The notes: generated by a model not told the origin, from the letters alone. Numbered from the stretch's first letter, positions 20,125 through 29,745 are shown. The stretch is 64,000 bases of DNA from Desulfurivibrio dismutans (GCF_029210385.1 NZ_JARGDQ010000001.1:310001-374000); one strand, 5' to 3'. A program made the numbers and translations.

Positions 20125-21192
20125 ATGTCCGGCAAGTTGCGCATTGCCCTGGACGCCATGGGTGGTGACCGGGGACCGGAAGAGATGGTGGCCGGGGCAG
20201 TTCTGGCGGCTCGCCAGGATGATCTGTCCGTGACCCTGTTGGGCGATCAGGCCCGGATTGAGACGGCCATCGCTGACTGCAATTTGCCGGCCGAGGTGGC
20301 TCGTCGCCTGGATGTGGTCCCCACTACTCAGGTGGTGGGGATGGATGAATCGCCCTTTGAGGCGATTCGCCGCAAGAAGGACTCCTCCATCATGCGCGCC
20401 TTTGCTCTCCACAAGGAGGGCAAGGTTGATGCCGTGGTCAGTGCCGGAAACTCCGGAGCCACCATGGCCGCCGGTTTGAAGTATCTTGGCCGGCTGGAGA
20501 ATATTTCCCGCCCCGGGATTGCCAACTCCTTTCCCACCATGAAAGGGCCGGTGGTGATGATGGATGTCGGGGCCAATGTCGACTGTCGGCCGCGCCATCT
20601 TTTCGAATTCGGGGTAATGGCCGCTGCCTTTGCTCGGGTGCTGTCCGGGATTGAACGCCCCCGGATCGGCTTGCTCAACATCGGCGAGGAAGGCGGCAAG
20701 GGTAACCTGCTGGTCCGCCATACCCATTATCTCTTTCAGCAAAGTTCCCTCAATTACATTGGCAACGTGGAGGGTCAGCAAACCTTCCAGGGCGATATCG
20801 ACGTTATAGTCTGTGACGGCTTTGTCGGCAATGTCTGCCTTAAGCTCAGCGAGGGGCTGGCTGAGGTGGTGGTCTCCATGCTGGGCGATGAGATCAGGAA
20901 ACGCTTTCTGTCTAAAGTCGGCTACCTGCTGGCCAGGGATGCTTTTGCCGCCTTTCGCCGCCGAGTGGATTATGCCGAGTATGGCGGGGCGCCCCTGTTG
21001 GGATTGCAGGGCACCGGGGTGATCTGCCATGGCCGCTCCAGTGACGTGGCCATCAAAAACGCCATCCGGGTAGCCTCCGAGATGGTGCGCAACCGGGTCA
21101 ACGATCACATCATAAGCCTGCTGGCGGCCGACGATTTTCTGGCGAAGAAGGCTGAGGCCGCCGAAAGCGAACAGCTTCCCGAGGCCGATTGA
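20125..21192 (+). CDS. plsX: PlsX, phosphate acyltransferase
   Basis: Converts acyl-ACP to acyl-phosphate, the acyl donor for PlsY in phospholipid synthesis; peripheral membrane enzyme. The 355 residues match family length, with the N-terminal signature IALDAMGGDRGP, the SAGNSGATMAAGL segment and GFVGNVCLKLSEGLAE. The ATG lies 10 bp after the rpmF stop and the stop overlaps fabH (ATGA), so plsX-fabH are coupled. Confidence 0.97.
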   Translation: MSGKLRIALDAMGGDRGPEEMVAGAVLAARQDDLSVTLLGDQARIETAIADCNLPAEVARRLDVVPTTQVVGMDESPFEAIRRKKDSSIMRAFALHKEGKVDAVVSAGNSGATMAAGLKYLGRLENISRPGIANSFPTMKGPVVMMDVGANVDCRPRHLFEFGVMAAAFARVLSGIERPRIGLLNIGEEGGKGNLLVRHTHYLFQQSSLNYIGNVEGQQTFQGDIDVIVCDGFVGNVCLKLSEGLAEVVVSMLGDEIRKRFLSKVGYLLARDAFAAFRRRVDYAEYGGAPLLGLQGTGVICHGRSSDVAIKNAIRVASEMVRNRVNDHIISLLAADDFLAKKAEAAESEQLPEAD

Positions 21193-22169
21193 TGAAGCGG
21201 ACGGTGATCACCGGTACCGGTTCGCTGCTTCCCCACCGGGTGCTTAGCAATACCGATCTCGAAGGGATGGTGGAGACCTCCGATGAATGGATTACCACCC
21301 GTACCGGGATCAAAACCCGCCGGATTGCCGGACCGGGCGAGGAAACCTCCCGGCTGGCGGCCGGGGCCGCCGGTCGGGCGCTGGCCATGGCGGAGTTGGA
21401 GCCGGATGACCTGGACCTGATTCTGGTCGGTACCATAACTCCCGATATGACCATGCCCTCCTGCGCCTGTTTGGTGCAGAAGGAGCTTAAGGCCCGGCGC
21501 GCATTTGCCATGGACCTTAATGCCGCCTGTTCCGGTTTTCTTTACGCCCTGGATGTGGCCGACAAGTATATCCGCAGCGATCCTGCCATGAATATCCTGG
21601 TAATCGGGGCCGAGACCCTTTCCAGCCGAGTCGACTGGCAGGACCGCAACACCTGTGTGCTGTTCGGTGACGGGGCCGGAGCCTGTGTGGTTACCGGGCG
21701 GGAAGGAGTCGGCGGCTATCTGGCCGGCCGCCTGTTCGCCGATGGCAATCTTTGGCAACTGCTGCACCTGGAAGGGGCGCCGGGGCACAATCCGGATCTG
21801 CGGGCCAATGAGTATGAAGATCCCAGCATCAGGATGTACGGTCGTGAAGTTTTTCGGTATGCGGTCAGGGCCATGGCCGATGCGGTCGGCCAGGTCCTGG
21901 CCGACCAGGGGGTGGCGCCGGCGGAGCTCAGCCTGGTGATTCCCCACCAGGCCAATATCCGGATTATCCGTAGTTTAGCCGATCACCTGGCCCTGCCCAT
22001 GGAAAATGTCTATGTTAATGTGGACAAATATGGTAATACGTCGGCGGCTACCATCCCCATCGCCTTGGATGAAGCCAACCGCCAGGGAAGACTGAGCAAA
22101 GGGGACCTGTTGCTGCTCTGTTCGTTTGGTGGCGGTTTTACCTGGGGCGCGTCGCTGATTCGCTGGTAA
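21189..22169 (+). CDS. fabH: FabH, beta-ketoacyl-ACP synthase III
   Basis: Initiates fatty acid synthesis by condensing an acyl-CoA primer with malonyl-ACP. The 326 residues have the complete catalytic triad: Cys113 in LNAACSGFLYAL, His252 in VIPHQANIRI and Asn282 in KYGNTSAATIP. Normally fabD would come next; here an acyl-CoA dehydrogenase gene follows after a 151-bp gap. Confidence 0.97.
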   Translation: MMKRTVITGTGSLLPHRVLSNTDLEGMVETSDEWITTRTGIKTRRIAGPGEETSRLAAGAAGRALAMAELEPDDLDLILVGTITPDMTMPSCACLVQKELKARRAFAMDLNAACSGFLYALDVADKYIRSDPAMNILVIGAETLSSRVDWQDRNTCVLFGDGAGACVVTGREGVGGYLAGRLFADGNLWQLLHLEGAPGHNPDLRANEYEDPSIRMYGREVFRYAVRAMADAVGQVLADQGVAPAELSLVIPHQANIRIIRSLADHLALPMENVYVNVDKYGNTSAATIPIALDEANRQGRLSKGDLLLLCSFGGGFTWGASLIRW

Positions 22170-22201
22170 TAATCGTTGATGTGCGATTACTTCGCAATAC
22201 T

Positions 22202-22229
22202 GTTAATGAATTCGTAAGAAGTCATTAAC
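22202..22229. promoter_or_regulatory. Inverted repeat upstream of the acyl-CoA dehydrogenase gene
   Basis: GTTAATGA (22202-22209) and TCATTAAC (22222-22229) are perfect 8-bp complements with a 12-bp centre in the fabH-dehydrogenase gap. There is no U-tract, so an operator is more likely than a terminator; the binding protein is unknown. Confidence 0.4.
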
Positions 22230-22320
22230 GCGCCATATGGACGGATTTTTTGCGGATTCATCACTGTTGGGTATAAATAAAAAGCTGTCGGGCGGAGAGC
22301 CGCACCGGAAAGGGGGAGTC

Positions 22321-23472
22321 TTGGATTATTTTCTTACTGAAGAGCAGGAGATGATTGTCGATGTGGCTCGGCGGATCTGTGATGAAATGATCGTCCCGCA
22401 GCGGGCCCACCTGGACGAAACCGAGGAGTATCCCCGGGAGATTCTCAACGCCATGGCCCAAGCCGACCTTTACGGCCTTTACATACCTGAAGAGTACGGT
22501 GGTTTCGGCGGCGGTGCCTTTGAGATGGCTCTGGCCCTGGAACAGGTGGCCCGAGGCTGCACCGGAGTGGCCACCGCCTTTGCCGCCAGCGGTCTGGGGG
22601 CCTATCCCATCCTGGTCTCCGGCAGCGAGGAGATGAAGGAGAAGTACCTGCCTGATATTGCAGCTGGCAAGCGTTTTGCCGCCTTTGCCCTCACCGAATC
22701 CGGGGCTGGCAGCGATGCCTCCGGCATTCAGACCACCGCCGTCCAGGATGGCGATCATTGGGTGTTGAACGGCACCAAGCAGTGGATCACCAATGCCGGT
22801 GAGGCGGGTATCTATACCGTCATCGCCATCACCGACCGCAAACGCGGCGCCCGTGGGGCCACCATGTTCGTGGTGGAAGATACCGATCCCGGCTTTTCCG
22901 TCGGTCCCAAGGAAAAGAAGATGGGGATTCGCTGTTCCTCCACCCGCGAGGTTATTTTAAAAGACTGCCGGATTCCCGCTGATCGGGTCATTGGTCGGCA
23001 AGGGCTGGGGTTTATCACCGTGATGAAAACCCTGGATCTTTCCCGGCCCGGAATCGCCATCCTGGGAGTGGGGCTAGGGCAGGCGGCCTTGGATGAAGCG
23101 GTGCGTTACGCTAAGCAGCGGGTGCAGTTTGGTAAACCCATCATTTCGTTCCAGGCGGTGAGCCATATGCTGGCCGACATGGCCATCCAGGTGGAAGCCG
23201 CCCGGGCCCTGGTTTATGCCGCCGCCCGCCACGTGGATGCTCATCCCGACAAAGCTTCCAAGCCCTCCTCCGTCTGCAAAACCTTTGCCACCGACATGGC
23301 GATGAAGGTCACCGTCGATGCGGTGCAGGTGCTGGGCGGATACGGTTTCATGCGCGAATATCCGGTGGAGAAGATGATGCGTGACGCCAAGATCCTGCAA
23401 ATCTACGAGGGTACCAACCAGATCCAGCGCAATGTGATCGGTCAGGAGCTGAATAAGGAGTATACCAAGTGA
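22321..23472 (+). CDS. Acyl-CoA dehydrogenase (short/medium-chain type)
   Basis: FAD enzyme that interconverts acyl-CoA and 2-enoyl-CoA, exchanging electrons with ETF. With the TTG start at 22321 it is 383 residues, the normal family size, and begins MDYFLTEEQEM; a GGGGGAG ribosome-binding site lies just upstream. An extension to 22237 would add 28 atypical residues. Signatures include ALTESGAGSDASG, the segment WITNAG, and the catalytic-base Glu363 in IYEGTNQIQRNVIGQ. It is translationally coupled to etfB (4-bp overlap). The position between fabH and fabG is unusual and raises the possibility of a fatty-acid-synthesis-linked enoyl reduction. Confidence 0.94.
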   Translation: MDYFLTEEQEMIVDVARRICDEMIVPQRAHLDETEEYPREILNAMAQADLYGLYIPEEYGGFGGGAFEMALALEQVARGCTGVATAFAASGLGAYPILVSGSEEMKEKYLPDIAAGKRFAAFALTESGAGSDASGIQTTAVQDGDHWVLNGTKQWITNAGEAGIYTVIAITDRKRGARGATMFVVEDTDPGFSVGPKEKKMGIRCSSTREVILKDCRIPADRVIGRQGLGFITVMKTLDLSRPGIAILGVGLGQAALDEAVRYAKQRVQFGKPIISFQAVSHMLADMAIQVEAARALVYAAARHVDAHPDKASKPSSVCKTFATDMAMKVTVDAVQVLGGYGFMREYPVEKMMRDAKILQIYEGTNQIQRNVIGQELNKEYTK

Positions 23473-24248
23473 AAATTGTTATCTGCATCAAGCAGGTACC
23501 GGACGCCAAGGATGTCCGACTGGATCCCCAAACCAACACCCTGGCCCGGGAAGGGGTGCAGTCCATCATGAACCCCTATGACCGCCACGCCCTGGAAGAA
23601 GGAGTGCGCTTGGCCGGCGAGCAGGGCGGCACAGTGACGGTGCTCAGCATGGGACCGCCCCAGGCCCAGGAAGTGCTGCGCGAGGCGGTGGCCTGCGGGG
23701 CCGATGAGGCGGTGCTGGTTTCCGATCGGGCATTTGCCGGGGCCGATACCTGGGCCACCACCCACACCCTGGCCCAGGCCATCAGGACCATCGGCGGCGC
23801 CGACCTGGTGCTCTGCGGCAAGCAGGCCATCGACGGCGATACCGCCCAGGTGGGGCCGGGGCTGGCTGAACGGTTGGGCTTCCCTTACGCCACTTGCGTC
23901 AAAAAAGTGCTCAGTTGTACCGACGGCGTCATGCAGGTGCAGCGCCTGATGGATGACGGTTACGACACCATGGCGGTGCAGTTGCCGGCCCTGCTCACCG
24001 TGGTCAAAGAGATCAACGAGCCGCGGCTGCCCTCGCTTAAGGGCAAGATGAAGGCCAAGAAGCTGGCCATCAAGACCCTGAGCGCCGCCGATATCGATGC
24101 CGACCCGGCCCAGATCGGCCTGCCTGGCTCTCCTACCCAGGTGGTGCGGGTGTTTTCACCCCAGGCCCGGGGTGAGCGGACAATCTTCCAGGGCAGTGTC
24201 GACGAGCAAGTGGCGCAACTGGCCCGGGAACTGCAGCAGATTATTTGA
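23469..24248 (+). CDS. etfB: Electron transfer flavoprotein beta subunit
   Basis: Small ETF subunit that pairs with EtfA and carries electrons to or from the acyl-CoA dehydrogenase. The 259 residues start MKIVICIKQVPDA and contain the family segments DLVLCGKQAIDGDTAQVGPGLAE and LPALLTVVKEINEPRLPSLKGKMKA. The GTG start overlaps the dehydrogenase stop. In bifurcating ETFs, EtfB holds a second FAD; the LCGKQAIDGDTAQVGP region would be the place to check, but I cannot decide this by eye. Confidence 0.95.
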   Translation: MKIVICIKQVPDAKDVRLDPQTNTLAREGVQSIMNPYDRHALEEGVRLAGEQGGTVTVLSMGPPQAQEVLREAVACGADEAVLVSDRAFAGADTWATTHTLAQAIRTIGGADLVLCGKQAIDGDTAQVGPGLAERLGFPYATCVKKVLSCTDGVMQVQRLMDDGYDTMAVQLPALLTVVKEINEPRLPSLKGKMKAKKLAIKTLSAADIDADPAQIGLPGSPTQVVRVFSPQARGERTIFQGSVDEQVAQLARELQQII

Positions 24249-24319
24249 ACTGCAGCGGGGTCTTTGGGGGCGGTTGGCCAAACCTTCCTGATTAATCCAG
24301 AGTTGAAAAGAGTCGGAAT

Positions 24320-25537
24320 ATGCTGAAAATTGATGCCGAGGCCTGTATCGGATGTGGGCTCTGTGAAGATGCCTGTACCTTCGCCGCCATCCGGGTGGAA
24401 GATGGCCTGGCGGTGGTGGGCGACAATTGCACTCTGTGCGGAGCCTGTGTCGAGGTTTGTGAAGAGGGCGCTTTGAGCATCCCCCGGCAGGAAGGAGAAG
24501 CGCCGGCGGATCTTTCCTCCTGGTCCGGGGTATGGGTTTATGCCGAATACCGCCGGGGCCGACTGGCGCCGGTGGCTCTGGAACTGCTTGGGGCCGGCCG
24601 CCGACTGGCCGATAAACGTAGCGTGGAAGTGGCCGCCGTGCTGCTGGGTTCCGGCTTGCAGGCCGCCGATGAAGGCGGTCTGGAGGCGGCAGCCAGGGAA
24701 CTGATCGCCCATGGCGCCGATCGGGTTTATCTGGCCGATGACTCCGGCCTGGCCGATTTTTCCGACGACGCCTACGGCAACATCCTGGCCGAACTGGTCC
24801 GGCAGTACCGGCCGGAAATTGTTCTGGCCGGGGCCACTGCCATTGGCCGTTCCTTTATTCCCCGGGTGGCCACCATGCTGGCCGCCGGCTTGACCGCCGA
24901 TTGCACCGAGCTTGATGTGCGCGCGGAGGATGGGGCTCTGCTGCAGACCCGGCCGGCCTTTGGCGGCAACATCATGGCCACCATCGTTTGTCCCCGCACC
25001 CGTCCCCAGATGGCCACCGTTCGGCCCATGGTGATGAAGCCGTTGGCCCGGGATGAAAGCCGGAAAGGTGAAATTGTCCGCATCGAGCCGGCCGCTGCCT
25101 GGCTGAGTTCCCGCACCAAGGTGCTGGAGAGCGTTACCGCCGCGCTTGATCAGGTTAATCTGGCCGAGGCCGATATTGTAGTGGCCGGCGGCCGGGGGCT
25201 GGAAAATGCCGAGGGCTTTGCCATGATCAGGCAACTGGCCGACACCTTGGGTGGAGCGATGGCGGCCTCCCGGGCCGCCGTTGATTCGGGCTGGATTCCT
25301 TACCCCCACCAGGTCGGTCAGACCGGCAAGACGGTGGCCCCCAAGGTCTATATTGCCTGCGGCATTTCCGGTGCCATTCAGCATCTGGTGGGGATGCAGT
25401 CGGCGGAGACCATCATCGCCATCAACCGTGACCCCGAAGCGCCGATTTTCAATGTGGCCACTTACGGGATTGTCGGTGATGTCTTTGAAGTGGTCCCCAA
25501 ACTGATCGAACAGTTGCAACGGAGGAGTGACTCGTGA
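24320..25537 (+). CDS. etfA: Electron transfer flavoprotein alpha subunit with N-terminal 2x[4Fe-4S] ferredoxin domain
   Basis: 405 residues, about 80 more than plain EtfA. The first 60 form a bacterial ferredoxin domain with two CxxCxxCxxxC sets: Cys9, 12, 15, 19 and Cys37, 40, 43, 47. The EtfA domain follows, with its C-terminal FAD-binding part (VGQTGKTVAPKVYIACGISG, near 325-345, then IIAINRDPEAPIF). Such fusions are known in anaerobes and suggest electron exchange with low-potential iron-sulfur partners. It sits 71 bp after etfB and overlaps fabG at its stop, tying it to the fatty acid cluster. Confidence 0.95.
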   Translation: MLKIDAEACIGCGLCEDACTFAAIRVEDGLAVVGDNCTLCGACVEVCEEGALSIPRQEGEAPADLSSWSGVWVYAEYRRGRLAPVALELLGAGRRLADKRSVEVAAVLLGSGLQAADEGGLEAAARELIAHGADRVYLADDSGLADFSDDAYGNILAELVRQYRPEIVLAGATAIGRSFIPRVATMLAAGLTADCTELDVRAEDGALLQTRPAFGGNIMATIVCPRTRPQMATVRPMVMKPLARDESRKGEIVRIEPAAAWLSSRTKVLESVTAALDQVNLAEADIVVAGGRGLENAEGFAMIRQLADTLGGAMAASRAAVDSGWIPYPHQVGQTGKTVAPKVYIACGISGAIQHLVGMQSAETIIAINRDPEAPIFNVATYGIVGDVFEVVPKLIEQLQRRSDS

Positions 25538-26280
25538 GTCTGCAGGATAAAATCGCACTGGTTACCGGCGGCAGCCGGGGGATCGGCCGGGCCGTGGCGC
25601 TGCGGCTGGCGGCCATGGGGGCGCTGACCATTATCAATTATGTCAGTCGGCCCGAGGCGGCGCAAGCCGTGGCCGATGAGATTACCCAGGCCGGCGGCCG
25701 GGCGGAAATCTGTCCTTTTAACGTGGCCGATACCGCCGAGAGTGAAGCGGCCATTAAAAAAATTCTGGACGCTCACGGTCGGCTTGATATTCTGGTCAAC
25801 AACGCTGGCATTACCCGCGACGGCCTGCTGATGAAGATGAAGGAGGCCCAGTGGGACGAAGTGCTGGCCACCAATCTCAAGGGAGCCTTTACCTGCACCA
25901 AGGCGGTGAGCCGGGCGATGATGAAACAGCGCTGGGGCCGGATCGTCAATATCTCCTCGGTGATCGGCTTTGCCGGTAATGCCGGTCAGAGTAACTACGC
26001 CGCCGCCAAGGCCGGCCTGGTTGGCCTGACTCGCTCGGTGGCCCGGGAACTGGCGCCGCGTAATATTACCGTCAACGGAGTGGCGCCGGGCTACATTGTC
26101 ACCGATATGACCAAAGATCTGTCCGAGGAGATCAATGATCGGATCCGGGCAGAGATTCCCCTGGGAGTGCTGGGCGAGGCCGAGGACGTGGCGGCGGCGG
26201 TTGCCTACCTGGTTTCCGATGAGGCCCGTTATGTTACCGGGCAGTTTATCCACGTAAACGGCGGCATGTACATGGGGTAA
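25534..26280 (+). CDS. fabG: FabG, 3-oxoacyl-ACP reductase
   Basis: NADPH-dependent short-chain dehydrogenase that reduces 3-oxoacyl-ACP in the elongation cycle. The 248 residues have the cofactor motif TGGSRGIG at 11-18, NNAG at 89-92 and the catalytic Ser142, Tyr155 and Lys159. The GTG start overlaps the etfA stop. A strong hairpin covers the stop codon and the following 28 bp. Confidence 0.96.
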   Translation: MSLQDKIALVTGGSRGIGRAVALRLAAMGALTIINYVSRPEAAQAVADEITQAGGRAEICPFNVADTAESEAAIKKILDAHGRLDILVNNAGITRDGLLMKMKEAQWDEVLATNLKGAFTCTKAVSRAMMKQRWGRIVNISSVIGFAGNAGQSNYAAAKAGLVGLTRSVARELAPRNITVNGVAPGYIVTDMTKDLSEEINDRIRAEIPLGVLGEAEDVAAAVAYLVSDEARYVTGQFIHVNGGMYMG

Positions 26281-26308
26281 ACGGGCAGCAGTAGTGCTGG
26301 CCGTTTAC
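26277..26308 (+). promoter_or_regulatory. Strong hairpin at the fabG 3' end
   Basis: GTAAACGG (26277-26284) pairs with CCGTTTAC (26301-26308) and encloses an inner CAGCA...TGCTG stem. It is followed by A-rich rather than T-rich sequence, so it more likely stabilises the upstream mRNA or marks a processing point, separating fabG from highly expressed acpP. Confidence 0.6.
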
Positions 26309-26405
26309 GAAAAAAATTTGTTGCGGATTTGTGGTGTTTGGTGTTAGGGCTGAAAAGCTTAATCTTTGTCTGTTAAGTTAACCAACATTTGTAAGGAGAA
26401 AGAAC

Positions 26406-26636
26406 ATGGCGGTTGAGGAAAAACTGATTGATATCATTGCGGACCAGTTGAGCGTTGATAAGGCCAAAGTGGTTCCCGGCGCTTCTTTTATTGATGATCT
26501 CGGGGCCGATTCTCTGGACCTGGTGGAGTTGATCATGGCCATGGAAGAGGCTTTTGATATTGAGATCGCTGATGAGGTCGCCGAGAAGATCGTTACCGTT
26601 CAGGACGCCATTGATCATATCAATAAAATTTCCTGA
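26406..26636 (+). CDS. acpP: Acyl carrier protein
   Basis: 76-residue acidic carrier of acyl intermediates. Ser36 in the [13 protein letters not shown] motif is the 4'-phosphopantetheine site. AAGGAG precedes the ATG. It lies between fabG and fabF in the standard order. Confidence 0.98.
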   Translation: MAVEEKLIDIIADQLSVDKAKVVPGASFIDDLGADSLDLVELIMAMEEAFDIEIADEVAEKIVTVQDAIDHINKIS

Positions 26637-26663
26637 AAAACTTAAGCGAGCTGCGGGAGCTTC

Positions 26664-27908
26664 ATGGTGAAGAGACGAGTCGTGGTAACCGGAATCGGGC
26701 TGGTTTCTCCGGTGGGAACCGGGGTTGAGCGGAGCTGGGAAGCCCTTTGCGCCGGCCGGAGCGGGATCGGTCACATTACCCGTTACGATGCCTCCGGCCA
26801 GGCGGTGCGGATCGCTGCCGAGGTCAAGGATTATAACTCCGATGAGCATTTCGAGCCCAAACAGGCTCGCCACCTTGAACTGTTTGTCCAATACGCGGTG
26901 GTGGCGGCTCGTGAGGCGCTGAAGGATTCCGGCTTTCAGATTACCCCGGAAAACGCCCCCCGGGTCGGCAGTATTATCGGCTGCGGCATGGGGGGGCTTC
27001 CCGTTATCGAAAAATATGTTCAGGTTTTGCACACGAAAGGCGAGCGACGGATTACGCCCTTCTTTATTCCCATGGCGATTCCCAATATGGGCGCCGGTCA
27101 GGTGTCGATCTTTTTGGGTACCAAAGGGCCGAATCTTTCGCTGACCACCGCCTGTGCCGCCGGCACCCACGCTGTGGGCGAGGCCTTCCGGGCCATCAGT
27201 ACCGGGGATTGCGATCTGGCCTTTACCGGCGGCAGTGAAGGGGTGATCTGCCCCATGGCCTTCGCCGGTTTCCATGCCATGAAGGCTCTCTCCACCCGTA
27301 ATGATGAACCGGAAAAGGCCTCGCGGCCGTTTGACCGGGACCGGGACGGTTTTATCATCGGTGAAGGCGGCGGCGTTCTGCTGCTGGAAGAGTTGGAGCA
27401 CGCCAAGGCCAGGGGGGCCAAGATATACGCGGAAATGGCCGGTTACGGTATGTCCGGAGATGCCTACCATATCGCTGCCCCGCCCGAGGATGGCGGCGGT
27501 GCGATCCTGTGTATGGGAAACGCCCTGGCGGATGCCGGGATGGGCCCCGGCGATATTGACTACATCAACGCCCATGGTACTTCGACGCCCCTGAATGACG
27601 AAATTGAAACCCGGGCCATTAAAAAGGTGTTCGGCGAGCAGGCAGCCCGGCTGGCGGTAAGTTCCACCAAGTCCATGACCGGTCATCTGCTGGGCGGGGC
27701 TGGAGGCATTGAGGCGGTGATCACCGCCCTGGCGCTTAAGCACCAGATGGCGCCTCCAACCATCAACCTGGAGCAGCCGGGACCGGAATGTGACCTTGAC
27801 TACGTGCCCGGTCAGGCCCGGGCCATGGAAATCCGGGCGGCCATGTCCAACTCCTTTGGTTTTGGCGGCACCAATGCGGTAATGATCATGAAGAGATATG
27901 AACCATGA
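26664..27908 (+). CDS. fabF: FabF, beta-ketoacyl-ACP synthase II
   Basis: Elongating condensing enzyme. The 414 residues carry Cys164 in TACAAGTHAVGEAF, His304 in NAHGTSTPLND and His341 in MTGHLLGGAGG, the Cys-His-His triad of KAS I/II. It begins 27 bp after acpP and overlaps rpiB by 4 bp, joining the fatty acid block to the folate/riboflavin block. Confidence 0.98.
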   Translation: MVKRRVVVTGIGLVSPVGTGVERSWEALCAGRSGIGHITRYDASGQAVRIAAEVKDYNSDEHFEPKQARHLELFVQYAVVAAREALKDSGFQITPENAPRVGSIIGCGMGGLPVIEKYVQVLHTKGERRITPFFIPMAIPNMGAGQVSIFLGTKGPNLSLTTACAAGTHAVGEAFRAISTGDCDLAFTGGSEGVICPMAFAGFHAMKALSTRNDEPEKASRPFDRDRDGFIIGEGGGVLLLEELEHAKARGAKIYAEMAGYGMSGDAYHIAAPPEDGGGAILCMGNALADAGMGPGDIDYINAHGTSTPLNDEIETRAIKKVFGEQAARLAVSSTKSMTGHLLGGAGGIEAVITALALKHQMAPPTINLEQPGPECDLDYVPGQARAMEIRAAMSNSFGFGGTNAVMIMKRYEP

Positions 27909-28333
27909 AGATTGCCTTGGGATGTGATCACGGCGGTTTCGGGCTGAAAGAAACGGTGTTGACCGTGCTGCAGCAACTGGGGCATGAAATCCGGGACTGC
28001 GGCACCTTGGATGGCCAGGCCGTTGATTACCCGGATATTGCCGTCGCCGTTTGTGAGTTGGTGGCTAAAGGAGAATGTGAGCGGGGGATTCTGATCTGCG
28101 GAACCGGCATCGGCATTTCCATGGCTGCCAACCGTAATCCTGCCATTCGGGCGGCTCTCTGTGCCGAGGCTTTCTCTGCCCGAATGAGCCGGGAGCATAA
28201 TGATGCCAACGTACTGTGCCTGGGGGGAAGAACCATCGGTCCCGGTCAGGCGGAAGAAATTGTCCGGATCTGGCTGGACGCGGAGTTTGCCGGCGGCCGG
28301 CACCTGCGCCGTATCCAGATGTTTCAGCAGTAA
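27905..28333 (+). CDS. rpiB: RpiB, ribose-5-phosphate isomerase B
   Basis: Interconverts ribose-5-phosphate and ribulose-5-phosphate. The 142 residues contain the substrate loops GCDHGGFGLKE and CGTGIGISMAANR and the segment HNDANVLCLGGR typical of RpiB/LacAB. The start overlaps the fabF stop. Ribulose-5-phosphate is the substrate of the RibB half of RibBA encoded downstream. The 140 bp after it show no gene. Confidence 0.95.
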   Translation: MKIALGCDHGGFGLKETVLTVLQQLGHEIRDCGTLDGQAVDYPDIAVAVCELVAKGECERGILICGTGIGISMAANRNPAIRAALCAEAFSARMSREHNDANVLCLGGRTIGPGQAEEIVRIWLDAEFAGGRHLRRIQMFQQ

Positions 28334-28473
28334 CGGCTCCGTATTTCAAGCGACAATGGGCTCGGTTCCACTGAACCGCCCCCGCCGTTTGCAGCCAGAA
28401 ATAAGGTGCGGTTGCACAGCTACCCCAGGCATGCGCAGCAGATACCCCAAAAAACAACTTCGGGAAAATACCA

Positions 28474-29745
28474 GTGTCTTATTTAGCCAGCAGTGATCCG
28501 GAAATTCACCGTGCCATTCGCGGGGAGCTGAAGCGCCAGTACAATCAGCTGGAGATGATCGCTTCGGAGAATATCGTCAGCCCTGCCGTGCTGGAGGCCC
28601 AGGGGTCGATTTTTACCAACAAGTATGCCGAGGGCTATCCCGGTCGGCGCTACTACGGCGGTTGCGAGTATGCCGACCAGGTTGAGGCGCTGGCGATCAG
28701 TCGGGCCCGGGAGCTGTTCGGCGCTGAGTATGCCAACGTCCAGGCCCATTCCGGCAGCCAGGCCAACATGGCGGTTTACTTTGCCTGCCTCAAGCCCGGT
28801 GATACGGTGTTGGGCATGGATTTGGCCCACGGCGGCCATCTCAGCCACGGCAGCGCGGTCAATTTTTCTGGCCAGCTGTATAACTTTATCTCCTATGGGG
28901 TGTCGCGGGAGACGGAACGGCTGGATATGGATGAGGTGCGGCGCCTGGCTCTGGAGCATCGTCCTAAAATGATCGTCGCCGGGGCCAGCGCCTATCCCAG
29001 GGTGATCGATTTTGCCGCTTTTCGCCGGATTGCCGATGAGGTCGGGGCGCTGCTCATGGTGGATATGGCGCATATCGCCGGACTGGTAGCCGCTGGTGTT
29101 CATCCTTCGCCGGTGCCCCATGCCGATTTCGTTACTACCACCACCCACAAAACTCTGCGCGGCCCCCGCGGCGGGTTGATTCTGGCCAAAGAAGAGTTTG
29201 GCAAAAAGTTGGACAGCAAGATCTTTCCCGGCATTCAGGGCGGTCCCCTGGTCCACGTGATTGCCGCCAAGGCGGTGGTGTTTAAAGAGGCCATGAGTGA
29301 GGAGTTTCGCCGGAACATGGTTCAGGTGGTCAAAAACGCCCAGGTTCTGGGGCAGGCCCTGGTTGCCCGCGGGTTCCGTCTGGTCTCCGGCGGAACCGAC
29401 AACCATCTGCTGTTGGTGGACCTGACGCCGAAAAAGATCACCGGCAAGGCCGCTGAAGAGCTTCTCGAAGCCGCCAGCATCACCGTCAACAAGAACGCCA
29501 TTCCCTTTGATGCCGAAAAACGTTTCGTCACCAGCGGTATTCGGATCGGTACCCCGGCGGTCACCACTCGTGGGCTCAAGGAGCCGGAGATGGGGCAGAT
29601 CGCTGACTGGATGGACCGGGCCCTGGCTGCCGCCGGCGAGTCGCCTGACCAGGCGGTTTTGGCGGAAATTCGTCGGGAGGTGAGGCGCCTTTGTGACCGG
29701 TTTCCCATTTATCCTGATATGCAGCCGGAAGTTGAGGCCGGCTGA
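28474..29745 (+). CDS. glyA: Serine hydroxymethyltransferase
   Basis: PLP enzyme that converts serine and tetrahydrofolate to glycine and methylene-tetrahydrofolate. The 423 residues are standard length, with Lys226 in [14 protein letters not shown] forming the internal aldimine and [19 protein letters not shown] near the N-terminus. The GTG start at 28474 is inferred from the conserved beginning. The deaminase gene follows 19 bp later. Confidence 0.97.
   Translation: MSYLASSDPEIHRAIRGELKRQYNQLEMIASENIVSPAVLEAQGSIFTNKYAEGYPGRRYYGGCEYADQVEALAISRARELFGAEYANVQAHSGSQANMAVYFACLKPGDTVLGMDLAHGGHLSHGSAVNFSGQLYNFISYGVSRETERLDMDEVRRLALEHRPKMIVAGASAYPRVIDFAAFRRIADEVGALLMVDMAHIAGLVAAGVHPSPVPHADFVTTTTHKTLRGPRGGLILAKEEFGKKLDSKIFPGIQGGPLVHVIAAKAVVFKEAMSEEFRRNMVQVVKNAQVLGQALVARGFRLVSGGTDNHLLLVDLTPKKITGKAAEELLEAASITVNKNAIPFDAEKRFVTSGIRIGTPAVTTRGLKEPEMGQIADWMDRALAAAGESPDQAVLAEIRREVRRLCDRFPIYPDMQPEVEAG

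Noticed and set aside
23960-25558. 532-codon minus-strand open frame
   Set aside because: Antisense to etfB/etfA. Its product is His/Gly/Gln-rich with no family features.
26373-27743. 456-codon minus-strand open frame
   Set aside because: Antisense to acpP and fabF, both certain genes; composition is that of a shadow frame.
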